Below, piece after piece: positions 1 through 6,632 of a DNA stretch of 6,771 nt. The DNA comes from Candidatus Hydrothermota bacterium. GTDB lineage: Bacteria > Hydrothermota > Hydrothermia > UBA1063. Under the pieces are notes generated by a model. The model searched no databases. It was not told where the DNA came from and saw nothing but the letters and a program-made list of their open reading frames with translations. Numbering within the stretch: position 1 is the stretch's first letter; the number at the start of each line of letters is the position of its first letter. The position numbers and the translations under genes are program-made. Location: assembly GCA_003644895.1 (NCBI GenBank), contig QNDO01000081.1, positions 1-6,771 of the forward strand. The letters are read 5' to 3'.

Positions 1-1
1 A

Positions 2-94
2 CCTAAAGAAGCAGACAATAAAAATATAACGGCTCTTAATAATATCTTCACTGACCGGCGTATAGATATATACAAAGACATTCTAGAAAAATGA
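2..94 (+). CDS. C-terminal end of an unidentified protein (5' truncated by window)
   Basis: Only this forward frame is open from the window edge to a TGA at 92-94; the other two forward frames hit stops at 4-6 and 27-29. It would encode the last 30 residues of a protein, rich in charged and polar residues and ending in DIYKDILEK. I do not recognise the family, and 30 residues are too few for a domain call. The main support is position: its TGA overlaps the ATG of the next gene in an ATGA arrangement (91-94), typical of translationally coupled genes. That makes it likely to be the upstream member of the same operon. It could be a chance open frame, but the coupling makes a real gene more likely than not. 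Confidence 0.6.
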   Translation, partial: PKEADNKNITALNNIFTDRRIDIYKDILEK

Positions 95-351
95 AACTCC
101 TACTTATAATTACATTATTCACTGGTACAAAAGACCCATGGTTTGCTAGAGATAAAGTACGCCATTTTGCAGTATCCTACGTAATTACTAGATCATTGAT
201 TCATTACAGACAGAAAAAGGAAATTGCCTTTGGTATTACATTCTCTCTAGGCTTAATTAAAGAGATTTATGACAAAAAGATTAAAAAAAGTTTCTTCAGC
301 TATAAGGACCTCGTATGGGACCTTGCTGGGATTGGTCTTGCTCTGATATGA
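91..351 (+). CDS. Small DUF2279/YfiM-like protein, possibly membrane-associated
   Basis: An 86-residue protein whose conserved-looking positions resemble the DUF2279 (YfiM) family, which also recalls VanZ-like proteins. These are a WFARDKVRHFAVSY segment (17-30; D21, H25, S29), a GLIKEIYD segment (54-61) and an FSYKDLVWDLAG segment (69-80). The function of this family is not established. Residues 1-10 are hydrophobic but short, and there is no cysteine for a lipobox, so the 'lipoprotein' label given to YfiM is not supported here. Weakly hydrophobic stretches at 45-56 and 74-86 could touch or cross the membrane. No good Shine-Dalgarno site precedes the ATG. Translation is probably coupled to the upstream frame through the ATGA overlap. 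The family call rests on motif recognition by eye. Confidence 0.7.
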   Translation: MKLLLIITLFTGTKDPWFARDKVRHFAVSYVITRSLIHYRQKKEIAFGITFSLGLIKEIYDKKIKKSFFSYKDLVWDLAGIGLALI

Positions 352-361
352 GGTTGACAAA

Positions 362-2239
362 ATGTACACTAAAATAATAGAACTCCATAGAAAAATAGAT
401 GAAGTATTTAGCCCTTTCAGGGCAATTGATTATATGGAAGAAATAATTCGATTTCATCGTATCCAATCCACTTCAGGTTTAAAAAATGCCACGGAATATG
501 TTGCAGAACTTCTTAATTCCCTTGATGTTTCAGCCTGGCCCCTTGCTATACCCATGAATGAAGGAATGGAATTTGAGGGTTTTCCTGGCTTTCAATCATG
601 GGAAATAAAAGAAGCAAAGCTCTGGATGATTCAACCGGAGAGAAGAAAACTTGCTGATTTTGATGACTCTGTATTCCATATATTCCAAAGAAGCAGCCTG
701 GCTGAAGGCAAATTCGAACTTTTTGTAGCAGAGAGAAACATGGATATAGATTATTATCTTAAACTGGACAACCTGGCTGATAAATTTATTCTGACTGACA
801 AACCCCAATACGTAAAAGATATTTTAGAAGTTGCGGGTATAGTATCTGAACACACAAGGGAAGGGGTTGAAGATGCACTGTTATACCATTCATTCTGGTG
901 GGATGGGACGGAAGCGAAAAAAATACCAGGATTTGTAATATATAAAAAAGACGCTAACTATATAAGAAAATTGCAGAAGGAGGGGAAAAGGATAATTGTA
1001 AAAGCTCATGTATCTGCAGATTTCGGTCCCGGATACCACTACATAGCTGAGTGCGAAATAAAAGGAACAGGTGAGGGAGAAATACTACTTATAGCACATC
1101 TATGTCATCCCAAAGGAGAAGCCAATGACAATGTATCAGGGGTGGTATCTCTAATTGAGGCTCTGAGAAGTATAAAGCATCTGATAAACAAAGGAGAGCT
1201 TGATCCTCCTCTGCGGACCATAAGGACTCTCTTCGTCCCTGAAATTTATGGATCCGTTGCATACCTCTCTCAGCGAAGCAATCTGCATTCCGCAATTGTT
1301 GGTGGATTGAATTTAGATATGGTAGGACAAAGTCTTGACAAATCGGGAGGGAGTTTCCTTGTAGAAAAAGAACCTTGGTCAGCTCCTGGATTTACATCGA
1401 GCCTTGTCAATTATCTTAAAGACTTTGTTATCCCACACTACAAAGGAACCAGCCCCGTCATCCAATACCCTTCCATAAGATACTCCTCCACCCCTTTTTC
1501 AGGAGGGAGTGATCATATTGTTCTTAATGATCCCTATGTGGGTATCCCTACTTCTATGATAATCCAGTGGCCTGACAAATTTTATCATTCCAGCAAGGAT
1601 AAAGTGGAAAATATCGATCCAGAGGCTCTTAAAAGGGCTGGAATAACTGCAGCATTATATGCCTATATGCTGGCTACAGCCCAAGAAAAAGACGTAAATA
1701 ACATTGGAGAGATTGTACTACTTGAAGCTAAACGCACTCTTCTTGAAGAAAAAAAGAACCAACTAATCAATACAGGAACTCTAAAATTTGAAAGGTTAAA
1801 GCTTGTATACAATTACTATTTAAAAGCTATCCAAAGCATACGAAAAATAGTAGATATTGATGTCTCCCCTCTCTTAAAAAGATGGACCTCATTCTACAGA
1901 AATGAAATTTCCGGCCAGATAGAAGATACCATAAAAGAACGGAGAAGAAGTTCAGTAGTATATATCCGAAATTTCAAAAGTCCAGTAACATGGTGGGTGA
2001 GGAAAAACATATTAAGTAAAGAAGAACGGAGAGATGCCCTTAAATTCCATTTTGGTTTGAAAAATTCGGAAAAATTCAATGAGATAGAATTTATATACCT
2101 CGTTGATGGCAGAAGAACAATAGAAGACATTAAAAATTTTCTGGAAGTAGCAGAAAATCATGAAATAAATCCGGAAATATACAATAAATACGTGGAACTT
2201 ACAGAAAAAACTGGAATCATCAAAAGGAAAGGGGAATAA
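362..2239 (+). CDS. M28-type (DUF4910-like) zinc aminopeptidase with PA-like insert and C-terminal winged-helix-like region
   Basis: A 625-residue protein without a signal peptide, so probably cytoplasmic. Residues 1-60 and about 235-440 form an M28/DUF4910-type aminopeptidase fold. Visible metal-site candidates are H246/H249 in AHLCHP, D256 in ANDNVSG, E294 in PEIYGS, D319 in NLDMVG and H409 in FYHSSKD. Only one Glu occupies the place where classical M28 enzymes carry an adjacent Glu pair. Residues about 85-230 look like a protease-associated (PA) insert, ending in a stretch (190-232) that runs into the catalytic core as in other M28 enzymes. Residues about 445-625 are an added C-terminal region; 576-621 (IYLVDGRRTIEDI onward) resembles the winged-helix tail of DUF4910 proteins. 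Likely a metal-dependent peptidase or amidohydrolase; the substrate is unknown. GAGGT at 350-354, overlapping the previous stop, is a good ribosome binding site 7 bases from the ATG. Confidence 0.82.
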   Translation: MYTKIIELHRKIDEVFSPFRAIDYMEEIIRFHRIQSTSGLKNATEYVAELLNSLDVSAWPLAIPMNEGMEFEGFPGFQSWEIKEAKLWMIQPERRKLADFDDSVFHIFQRSSLAEGKFELFVAERNMDIDYYLKLDNLADKFILTDKPQYVKDILEVAGIVSEHTREGVEDALLYHSFWWDGTEAKKIPGFVIYKKDANYIRKLQKEGKRIIVKAHVSADFGPGYHYIAECEIKGTGEGEILLIAHLCHPKGEANDNVSGVVSLIEALRSIKHLINKGELDPPLRTIRTLFVPEIYGSVAYLSQRSNLHSAIVGGLNLDMVGQSLDKSGGSFLVEKEPWSAPGFTSSLVNYLKDFVIPHYKGTSPVIQYPSIRYSSTPFSGGSDHIVLNDPYVGIPTSMIIQWPDKFYHSSKDKVENIDPEALKRAGITAALYAYMLATAQEKDVNNIGEIVLLEAKRTLLEEKKNQLINTGTLKFERLKLVYNYYLKAIQSIRKIVDIDVSPLLKRWTSFYRNEISGQIEDTIKERRRSSVVYIRNFKSPVTWWVRKNILSKEERRDALKFHFGLKNSEKFNEIEFIYLVDGRRTIEDIKNFLEVAENHEINPEIYNKYVELTEKTGIIKRKGE

Positions 2240-2241
2240 CC

Positions 2242-2769
2242 ATGGATAAAATAAGATTGAGTAAAAAACTTGCATACATTTTAAGGCACAATCCTTTGAA
2301 ATATAACTTGGTGCTTGATAGATACGGTTTTGCTATCCTTAAAAGGGTAGCGGAGGCTCTGGGGGTTGGAGAGGAAGAAATCAGAGAACTTGTTAAAAAT
2401 CAGGAGAAAAAAAGATTTGAAATCAAAGGCAATAAAATACGAGCACTCTATGGTCATTCTGCTCACATTGAAATCATCTATAAACCATCTTCTCCGCCAT
2501 CAAATTTATACCACGGAACATCTCGCAAAATGGTTAAGTCCATAGAAAAAGAAGGTTTGAAACCCATGCAGAGGAAATATGTACACCTTTCTAAAAACAT
2601 AGAGGATGCAATAAGCGTGGGGAAGCGTAAAGATCCGAATCCAGTTGTTTTTGTAATCGATGCTGAAAAGGCCCACAAGGATGGAATTCTCTTTTATGAA
2701 GCAGGCCCTGTTTTTCTTGTTGATTATCTTCCCCCACAATACATAAAGGAAATATTGTACAGGAGCTAA
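2242..2769 (+). CDS. kptA: RNA 2'-phosphotransferase, Tpt1/KptA family
   Basis: 175 residues, the usual bacterial/archaeal KptA length. The family transfers an internal RNA 2'-phosphate to NAD+, giving 2'-OH RNA, nicotinamide and ADP-ribose 1'',2''-cyclic phosphate. The N-terminal RNA-binding lobe carries LSKKLAYILRHNP (6-18) with the catalytic-type R15-H16 pair. R67 lies in KIRALYGHS (65-73). The C-terminal ADP-ribosyltransferase-like lobe has YHGTS (90-94), VHLS (114-117), SVGKRK (125-130, R129 the likely fourth member of the Arg-His-Arg-Arg set), VFVIDAEKA (136-144) and GPVFLVDYLPPQYI (155-168). All expected active-site positions appear intact. The ATG lies 2 bases after the upstream stop, behind a purine-rich AGGAAAGGGG (2225-2234). 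The biological substrate in bacteria, which lack eukaryotic-type tRNA splicing, is unclear. The next gene follows after one base. Confidence 0.95.
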   Translation: MDKIRLSKKLAYILRHNPLKYNLVLDRYGFAILKRVAEALGVGEEEIRELVKNQEKKRFEIKGNKIRALYGHSAHIEIIYKPSSPPSNLYHGTSRKMVKSIEKEGLKPMQRKYVHLSKNIEDAISVGKRKDPNPVVFVIDAEKAHKDGILFYEAGPVFLVDYLPPQYIKEILYRS

Positions 2770-2770
2770 A

Positions 2771-3280
2771 ATGAAAGATACACATGACCAGATTGTATAC
2801 GGAGTGATAACTTACCTGTTAAGAGATAATGAGGTGCTTTTAGTTTATAAGAAAAGAGGTCATGGTGCGGGAAAATGGAACGGACCCGGTGGGAAAATCG
2901 AGAAGGAAAACCCTGTAGAGGCAGCCATCCGTGAGACAAAGGAAGAGACAGGGGTGGAGGTAAACAATCCAGAACTCTGCGGTATCATTGAATTTTACGA
3001 TGTCTATGAGCAGGACTGGATTGTTTATATTTTCCGTTCAGAAGAATTTTCAGGAGAACCCAAGGAATCTGAAGAATGTTTTCCCCGGTGGTTCCATTTG
3101 GAAGAGATACCATACCATAAGATGTGGGAGGATGATAAAATATGGCTGCCTCTCGTTATTAACAAAAAATACTTCTGGGCAAAATTCTGGTTCAAAGACG
3201 AAAAAATGTTAAAATATAATCTACAAGAAATGAGTAAAGAAGATTTTTTATCCTTGCAAAAAGAGTTTTTAAAAATATAG
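2771..3280 (+). CDS. Nudix hydrolase, MTH1 (NUDT1)-like, probable oxidised purine nucleoside triphosphate diphosphatase
   Basis: 169 residues with a complete Nudix box at 40-62: G40-x5-E46-x7-R54-E55-T56-x-E58-E59-x-G61-V62, the Mg2+/Mn2+-binding catalytic helix. The protein parallels human MTH1 well beyond the box. KKRGHGAGKWNGPGGK (27-42) matches the MTH1 segment holding substrate-contacting K23 and N33 (here K27 and N37). MWEDDKIWLPLVI (118-130) matches MTH1 MWPDDSYWFPLLL, with W119, D121 and D122 in place of W117, D119 and D120. The C-terminal YF/FKF-type strand also resembles MTH1. The expected activity is hydrolysis of 8-oxo-dGTP or 2-OH-dATP to the monophosphate, cleaning the nucleotide pool. 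AGGAG at 2761-2765, inside the end of kptA, is 5 bases from the ATG, and only one base separates the genes. Another NDP-X substrate is possible. The family assignment is firm; the substrate is inferred. Confidence 0.93.
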   Translation: MKDTHDQIVYGVITYLLRDNEVLLVYKKRGHGAGKWNGPGGKIEKENPVEAAIRETKEETGVEVNNPELCGIIEFYDVYEQDWIVYIFRSEEFSGEPKESEECFPRWFHLEEIPYHKMWEDDKIWLPLVINKKYFWAKFWFKDEKMLKYNLQEMSKEDFLSLQKEFLKI

Positions 3281-3284
3281 GAGG
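3279..3284 (+). promoter_or_regulatory. Strong Shine-Dalgarno site that decides an ACG start
   Basis: AGGAGG overlaps the TAG stop of the Nudix gene and is followed by the six-base spacer ATAATT and then ACG at 3291. Spacing is ideal for initiation at 3291. The only other non-standard candidates, ATT at 3288 and ATA at 3285, are 3 and 0 bases away, too close for efficient use. No ATG, GTG or TTG lies in frame between the stop at 3270-3272 and GTG 3447, and GTG 3447 has no recognisable Shine-Dalgarno site before it. Confidence 0.85.
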
Positions 3285-3290
3285 ATAATT

Positions 3291-4766
3291 ACGAATCTCG
3301 CTACTATTCTGTATAAGAAAGGCCCTAAAAATAAAAAAGTATTCCTCTACTTCAATCAACAGGAATATACCTTTGAAGATGCTGAGAAAAGGAGCTCCAG
3401 CATTGCAAATTATCTTCAGGCCAATGGTATCAAACCTGATGATAAAGTGGCTATTATTTCAGGAAATAGACCAGAATTTATCTTTTCTTACTTTGGAATT
3501 TTAAAAGTAGGGGGGATTGTTGTGCCCGTGAATCCACTTTTAACCCCCTTCGAACTTTCATACATCCTAGAACACTCGGATACAAAGTTTGTTATCTATG
3601 ATGATCAGCTGAAGCCTAAACTACAGCATATTAAGATAAATTCTCTGGCTATGGGACAAATTTCGTCTCTTGAATACAAACCATTTATACCTCTGGATAG
3701 AAATGACCATGATGTTGCAGCCATCCTTTATACTTCAGGAACCACAGGTAGACCGAAAGGCGCAATGTTAACTCACAAGAATCTTCTTTCCAATATAAAA
3801 TCTGTCTCCAAGGCTATTCAATGTGATGAAAAGGATAAATTCATCCTTGTGCTTCCACTATTTCACTCCTTTGGTGCTACCGTCGGCATGCTGACCCCCA
3901 TAAATCTCAATGCATCCATCATTCTGCTGCCTCGTTTTACCCCAGAATCTGTATTAGAATCCATTTCAAAACAGAAAGGAACAGTTTTTTTAGGAGTTCC
4001 CTCCATGTTTTCCTTGCTGAGCATGGTTAAAGAAGAAGAGATAGCCGGACTTGACCTTTCCTCATGGAGATTCTGTATTTCAGGAGGTGCACCTCTGCCT
4101 ACAGCTGTACTGGAAGCTTTTGAAAGAAAGTACGGGGTTATGATCTACGAAGGCGATGGTCCAACTGAGTGTTCTCCAGTGACATCGGTTAATCCCATAG
4201 GTGGCAAAAGGAAGATAGGCTCCATAGGAACTCCCATTCCTGATGTGAAGATGGCTATAATGGATGATAATTGCAATCTGTTACCTCCTGGGTCAGAGGG
4301 CGAAATAGTAGTGAAGGGACCCAATGTTTTCAAGGGCTATTACAAGGATGAACAGGCAACAAAAGAATCTTTTTGCGGAGAATATTTCAGAACTGGTGAT
4401 ATCGGTAAAATGGATGAGGAAGGATATTTTTACATAATAGATCGGAAAAAAGACATGATAATTGTAAACGGAATGAATGTATATCCTCGAGAAATTGAAG
4501 AATTGCTATATAAGATAGATGGCATAAAGGAAGCCGCATGCATTGGGAAACCCCATCACCTTCATGGTGAAATACCGGTATGTTATATTGTAATTGAAGA
4601 AGGGAAAAAAGTGGATATAAAACAAATAAATCAGGAATTAAGGAAATATCTCGCTCCTTATAAAGTACCTAGATCAATTGAAATTGTGGAGAGCCTTCTA
4701 AAAACATCTACAGGCAAAATATCAAAGGTCTTACTGAGGGAAAAGGTTCTGGGAAAACAGTCCTAA
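3291..4766 (+). CDS. AMP-forming acyl-CoA synthetase / AMP-dependent ligase, probable ACG start
   Basis: From ACG 3291 this encodes 491 residues of an ANL-superfamily enzyme, which activates a carboxylic acid to acyl-AMP and then to the CoA thioester. Core motifs (numbered from ACG) are: P-loop YTSGTTGRPKGAMLTH (147-162); VLPLFHSFG (187-195); YEGDGPTECSPV (286-297, with the adenine-pocket Thr-Glu); YFRTGDIG (365-372, ribose-binding Asp); the hinge DRKKDMIIVNGMNVYPREIE (384-403); and LLKTSTGKI (469-477) with catalytic Lys476. The pattern fits medium/long-chain fatty acyl-CoA ligases, but the acyl substrate cannot be read. A GTG at 3447 would give 439 residues, yet the 52 codons before it encode a typical N-terminus (T/MNLATILYKK, then EYTFEDAEKRSSSIANYL, then GIKPDDKVAI). 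The AGGAGG site also points to 3291. The ACG could be a real rare start, a T-to-C start mutation or a sequencing error. The gene overlaps the convergent permease by 4 bases. Confidence 0.93.
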   Translation, partial: TNLATILYKKGPKNKKVFLYFNQQEYTFEDAEKRSSSIANYLQANGIKPDDKVAIISGNRPEFIFSYFGILKVGGIVVPVNPLLTPFELSYILEHSDTKFVIYDDQLKPKLQHIKINSLAMGQISSLEYKPFIPLDRNDHDVAAILYTSGTTGRPKGAMLTHKNLLSNIKSVSKAIQCDEKDKFILVLPLFHSFGATVGMLTPINLNASIILLPRFTPESVLESISKQKGTVFLGVPSMFSLLSMVKEEEIAGLDLSSWRFCISGGAPLPTAVLEAFERKYGVMIYEGDGPTECSPVTSVNPIGGKRKIGSIGTPIPDVKMAIMDDNCNLLPPGSEGEIVVKGPNVFKGYYKDEQATKESFCGEYFRTGDIGKMDEEGYFYIIDRKKDMIIVNGMNVYPREIEELLYKIDGIKEAACIGKPHHLHGEIPVCYIVIEEGKKVDIKQINQELRKYLAPYKVPRSIEIVESLLKTSTGKISKVLLREKVLGKQS

Positions 4767-6631
4767 CGTTTTCTACCTGAAAATAATAAAATACTGCGCA
4801 ATTCTTCAATATTTCGTGCGTCGAACCATTTCTTTTCGAAACTTTCGTCCTGAATAATCTGAGCAATAGCCATCAGAGCCTTAAGATGAAAATTTCTCTC
4901 ATCCATAGTACCTGCCAGTACAAAGGCGATTTTTACTGGATCTTGGCTTGTTGAATGGATAATACCTTTTCTGCATCTTACGGGAATAATGATAAATTTT
5001 TTCAACCCTGGAAGTATTATATGGGGTATAGCTATACCCGGATGAACTACAGTAGAGTGTAATTTTTCCCTTTCTAATAATAAATCATATATAACCTTCT
5101 CATCATCACCAGAATCTTTGGCAATGATCCCAGCAACTATCTTATAAAACTCTTGCATATCCATTGGACCTTCGATATCAAGAAATGTAGCAGTCTTAAT
5201 AAGCTTGTCAAAACGATCCTCAGTTATCTCATCCCGTTCCCTTAAGATTTGAATAAGCTCGGCTTCAAAATTCTTATCAGCCACAAATTCGGTGGCTGCA
5301 GCTTTCCTGATCAGCATCATTAATGCAGACTGTCTGGTAATTCTCTTTTTTGCGTAAGTAAGATAATATATTAAAATGAGAAGAATAAATAGAAATGTTA
5401 AAATTACAGGAATTCTTCCCATCTCAAAAACCAGAAGACTGTAAATCAAAATACCTCCAATTTGCATATACGGGAAGAGGGGGGCTTTGTAGCCGGGCCT
5501 ATAGTAGGGAAGCTTACTCATCCGGACAACAATCAAAGCAAAATTTACAAGTATAAAAAGTATGAGCATGAACGTAGAAGCCACTTTCACCAGAGTTTTT
5601 AAATCTAACGCCACTATTAGAAGTATCATAAACAGACTTGTTGCGAGTATAGAATTTTTGGGGGTTTTATACTTATCATGCAATGAACTGAATATATCGG
5701 GAATCAAATTATCTCTGCTCATAGCCAGAGGAACTCTCGATGCGGATAGAATCCCAGCGTTTGCTGTTGTAATAAATGCAGCAAGACCAGCTACAGCCAT
5801 AAGAACCTCTCCTCCTCTTCCCATAAATTTTAAGGCTGAATGGGATATTGGAGTCAGGGATGTGGTGAGTTCTTTAATATCAAGGACTCCAATAGTGACG
5901 GCAACCACGGCAACGTACAATATATTAACTACAAAGAAAGCCAGAAACATCCCATAGGGAATAGTGCGTTTGGGATTCTTTGTCTCTTCGGCTATACTAG
6001 CTATCTTGGTAACTCCACCATACGAAATGAAGACCATACCGGCGGTTGCGAAAAGCGCCTTTAGCCCCCCTGTCATAAAAGGAGTAAATCGATGTGGTTC
6101 CGCATGAATCCACCCCAAAAGGACATAAATTCCCAAGGAGAGGATTAAACCTGCCACCAGAATCACCTGAGTTCTTCCTGAAGTCTTTACACTTCTCAAA
6201 TTTACTATAGTAAAGACTATACAAAATATCACTGCTATCAGTTTTACTACTCGATAATCAAATCCTGGAAATATTATATCAAGAAATACACCAATTCCTA
6301 TAAGAGCAAATGCACTTTTTAAGGCGATGGAGAACCAGTTTGCGAATCCTCCTAAAGTGCCCCAGAAGCCACCAAGAATCCTCTCGACATAAAAATATGT
6401 CCCTCCAGCCTTTGGCATTGCGGTCGAAAGTTCCGCTTTACTCATAATGCTCGGAATCATAAACAACCCTGCCAGAAGGTATGCCAAAACAATGGAGGGG
6501 CCTGCCTCTCGGTATACAATAGAAGGCAGTATAAAAAGACCGGAGCTGATCATTGAACCAGCAGCGATTGCAAAAACATCTATAAGTCCAAGCTCCTTAC
6601 GGAGTTTCCCTTTGGATTTATTGGAATGCAT
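4763..6631 (-). CDS. APC-family amino acid permease fused to a C-terminal PTS EIIA (type 2) domain
   Basis: 622 residues. Residues 1-428 form an APC-superfamily transporter with about 12 hydrophobic helices (roughly 17-38, 44-63, 92-117, 128-146, 154-174, 189-207, 224-250, 273-297, 325-342, 346-370, 385-404 and 407-426). Family marks are the broken helix-1 motif GSMISSGLF (25-33), PKAGGTYFYVER (73-84) and EETKNPKRTIP (215-225). After a charged linker (429-474), residues about 475-615 match a PTS EIIA domain of the fructose/nitrogen type. It shows LLLEREKLHST (517-527), GIAIPH with candidate phospho-His537 (532-537), and a second conserved His582 in NFHLKAL. The likely role is proton-coupled amino acid or amine uptake, with the cytoplasmic EIIA domain possibly adjusting activity by phosphorylation. 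Specificity is unknown. The start follows the upstream stop by one base with no visible Shine-Dalgarno site, suggesting coupled re-initiation. The TAG stop overlaps the stop of the convergent synthetase gene. Confidence 0.93.
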   Translation of the reverse strand: MHSNKSKGKLRKELGLIDVFAIAAGSMISSGLFILPSIVYREAGPSIVLAYLLAGLFMIPSIMSKAELSTAMPKAGGTYFYVERILGGFWGTLGGFANWFSIALKSAFALIGIGVFLDIIFPGFDYRVVKLIAVIFCIVFTIVNLRSVKTSGRTQVILVAGLILSLGIYVLLGWIHAEPHRFTPFMTGGLKALFATAGMVFISYGGVTKIASIAEETKNPKRTIPYGMFLAFFVVNILYVAVVAVTIGVLDIKELTTSLTPISHSALKFMGRGGEVLMAVAGLAAFITTANAGILSASRVPLAMSRDNLIPDIFSSLHDKYKTPKNSILATSLFMILLIVALDLKTLVKVASTFMLILFILVNFALIVVRMSKLPYYRPGYKAPLFPYMQIGGILIYSLLVFEMGRIPVILTFLFILLILIYYLTYAKKRITRQSALMMLIRKAAATEFVADKNFEAELIQILRERDEITEDRFDKLIKTATFLDIEGPMDMQEFYKIVAGIIAKDSGDDEKVIYDLLLEREKLHSTVVHPGIAIPHIILPGLKKFIIIPVRCRKGIIHSTSQDPVKIAFVLAGTMDERNFHLKALMAIAQIIQDESFEKKWFDARNIEELRSILLFSGRKR

Positions 6632-6632
6632 G

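Noticed and set aside
354..382. TTGACA hexamer at 354-359 resembling a sigma-70 -35 box before the peptidase gene
   Set aside because: The region 15-18 bases downstream has only weak -10 matches (such as TAATAG) and they lie inside the coding sequence; the hexamer also sits in the 10-base gap of a tight operon beside the Shine-Dalgarno site. Probably chance.
2012..2275. 87-codon minus-strand open frame, and others antisense to the peptidase, kptA and Nudix genes
   Set aside because: Low-complexity Phe/Ile/Tyr-rich translations lying opposite well-supported coding regions; they are complements of Lys/Glu-rich coding sequence, not genes.
3447..3449. GTG at 3447 as the start of the acyl-CoA synthetase
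   Set aside because: It would remove the conserved N-terminal segment, has no Shine-Dalgarno site, and leaves 166 bases of conserved coding sequence and a strong AGGAGG unexplained.
4753..4773. Inverted repeat GAAAAC...GTTTTC over the convergent stops as a bidirectional intrinsic terminator
   Set aside because: The stem is 6 bp with only two G-C pairs and a 9-base loop, and no clean U-run follows on either strand. Not supportable as a terminator from sequence alone.
5562..5957. 131-codon + strand open frame inside the permease gene
   Set aside because: It lies wholly antisense to conserved APC helices, has no convincing ribosome binding site and resembles no family; a typical shadow of a membrane-protein gene.
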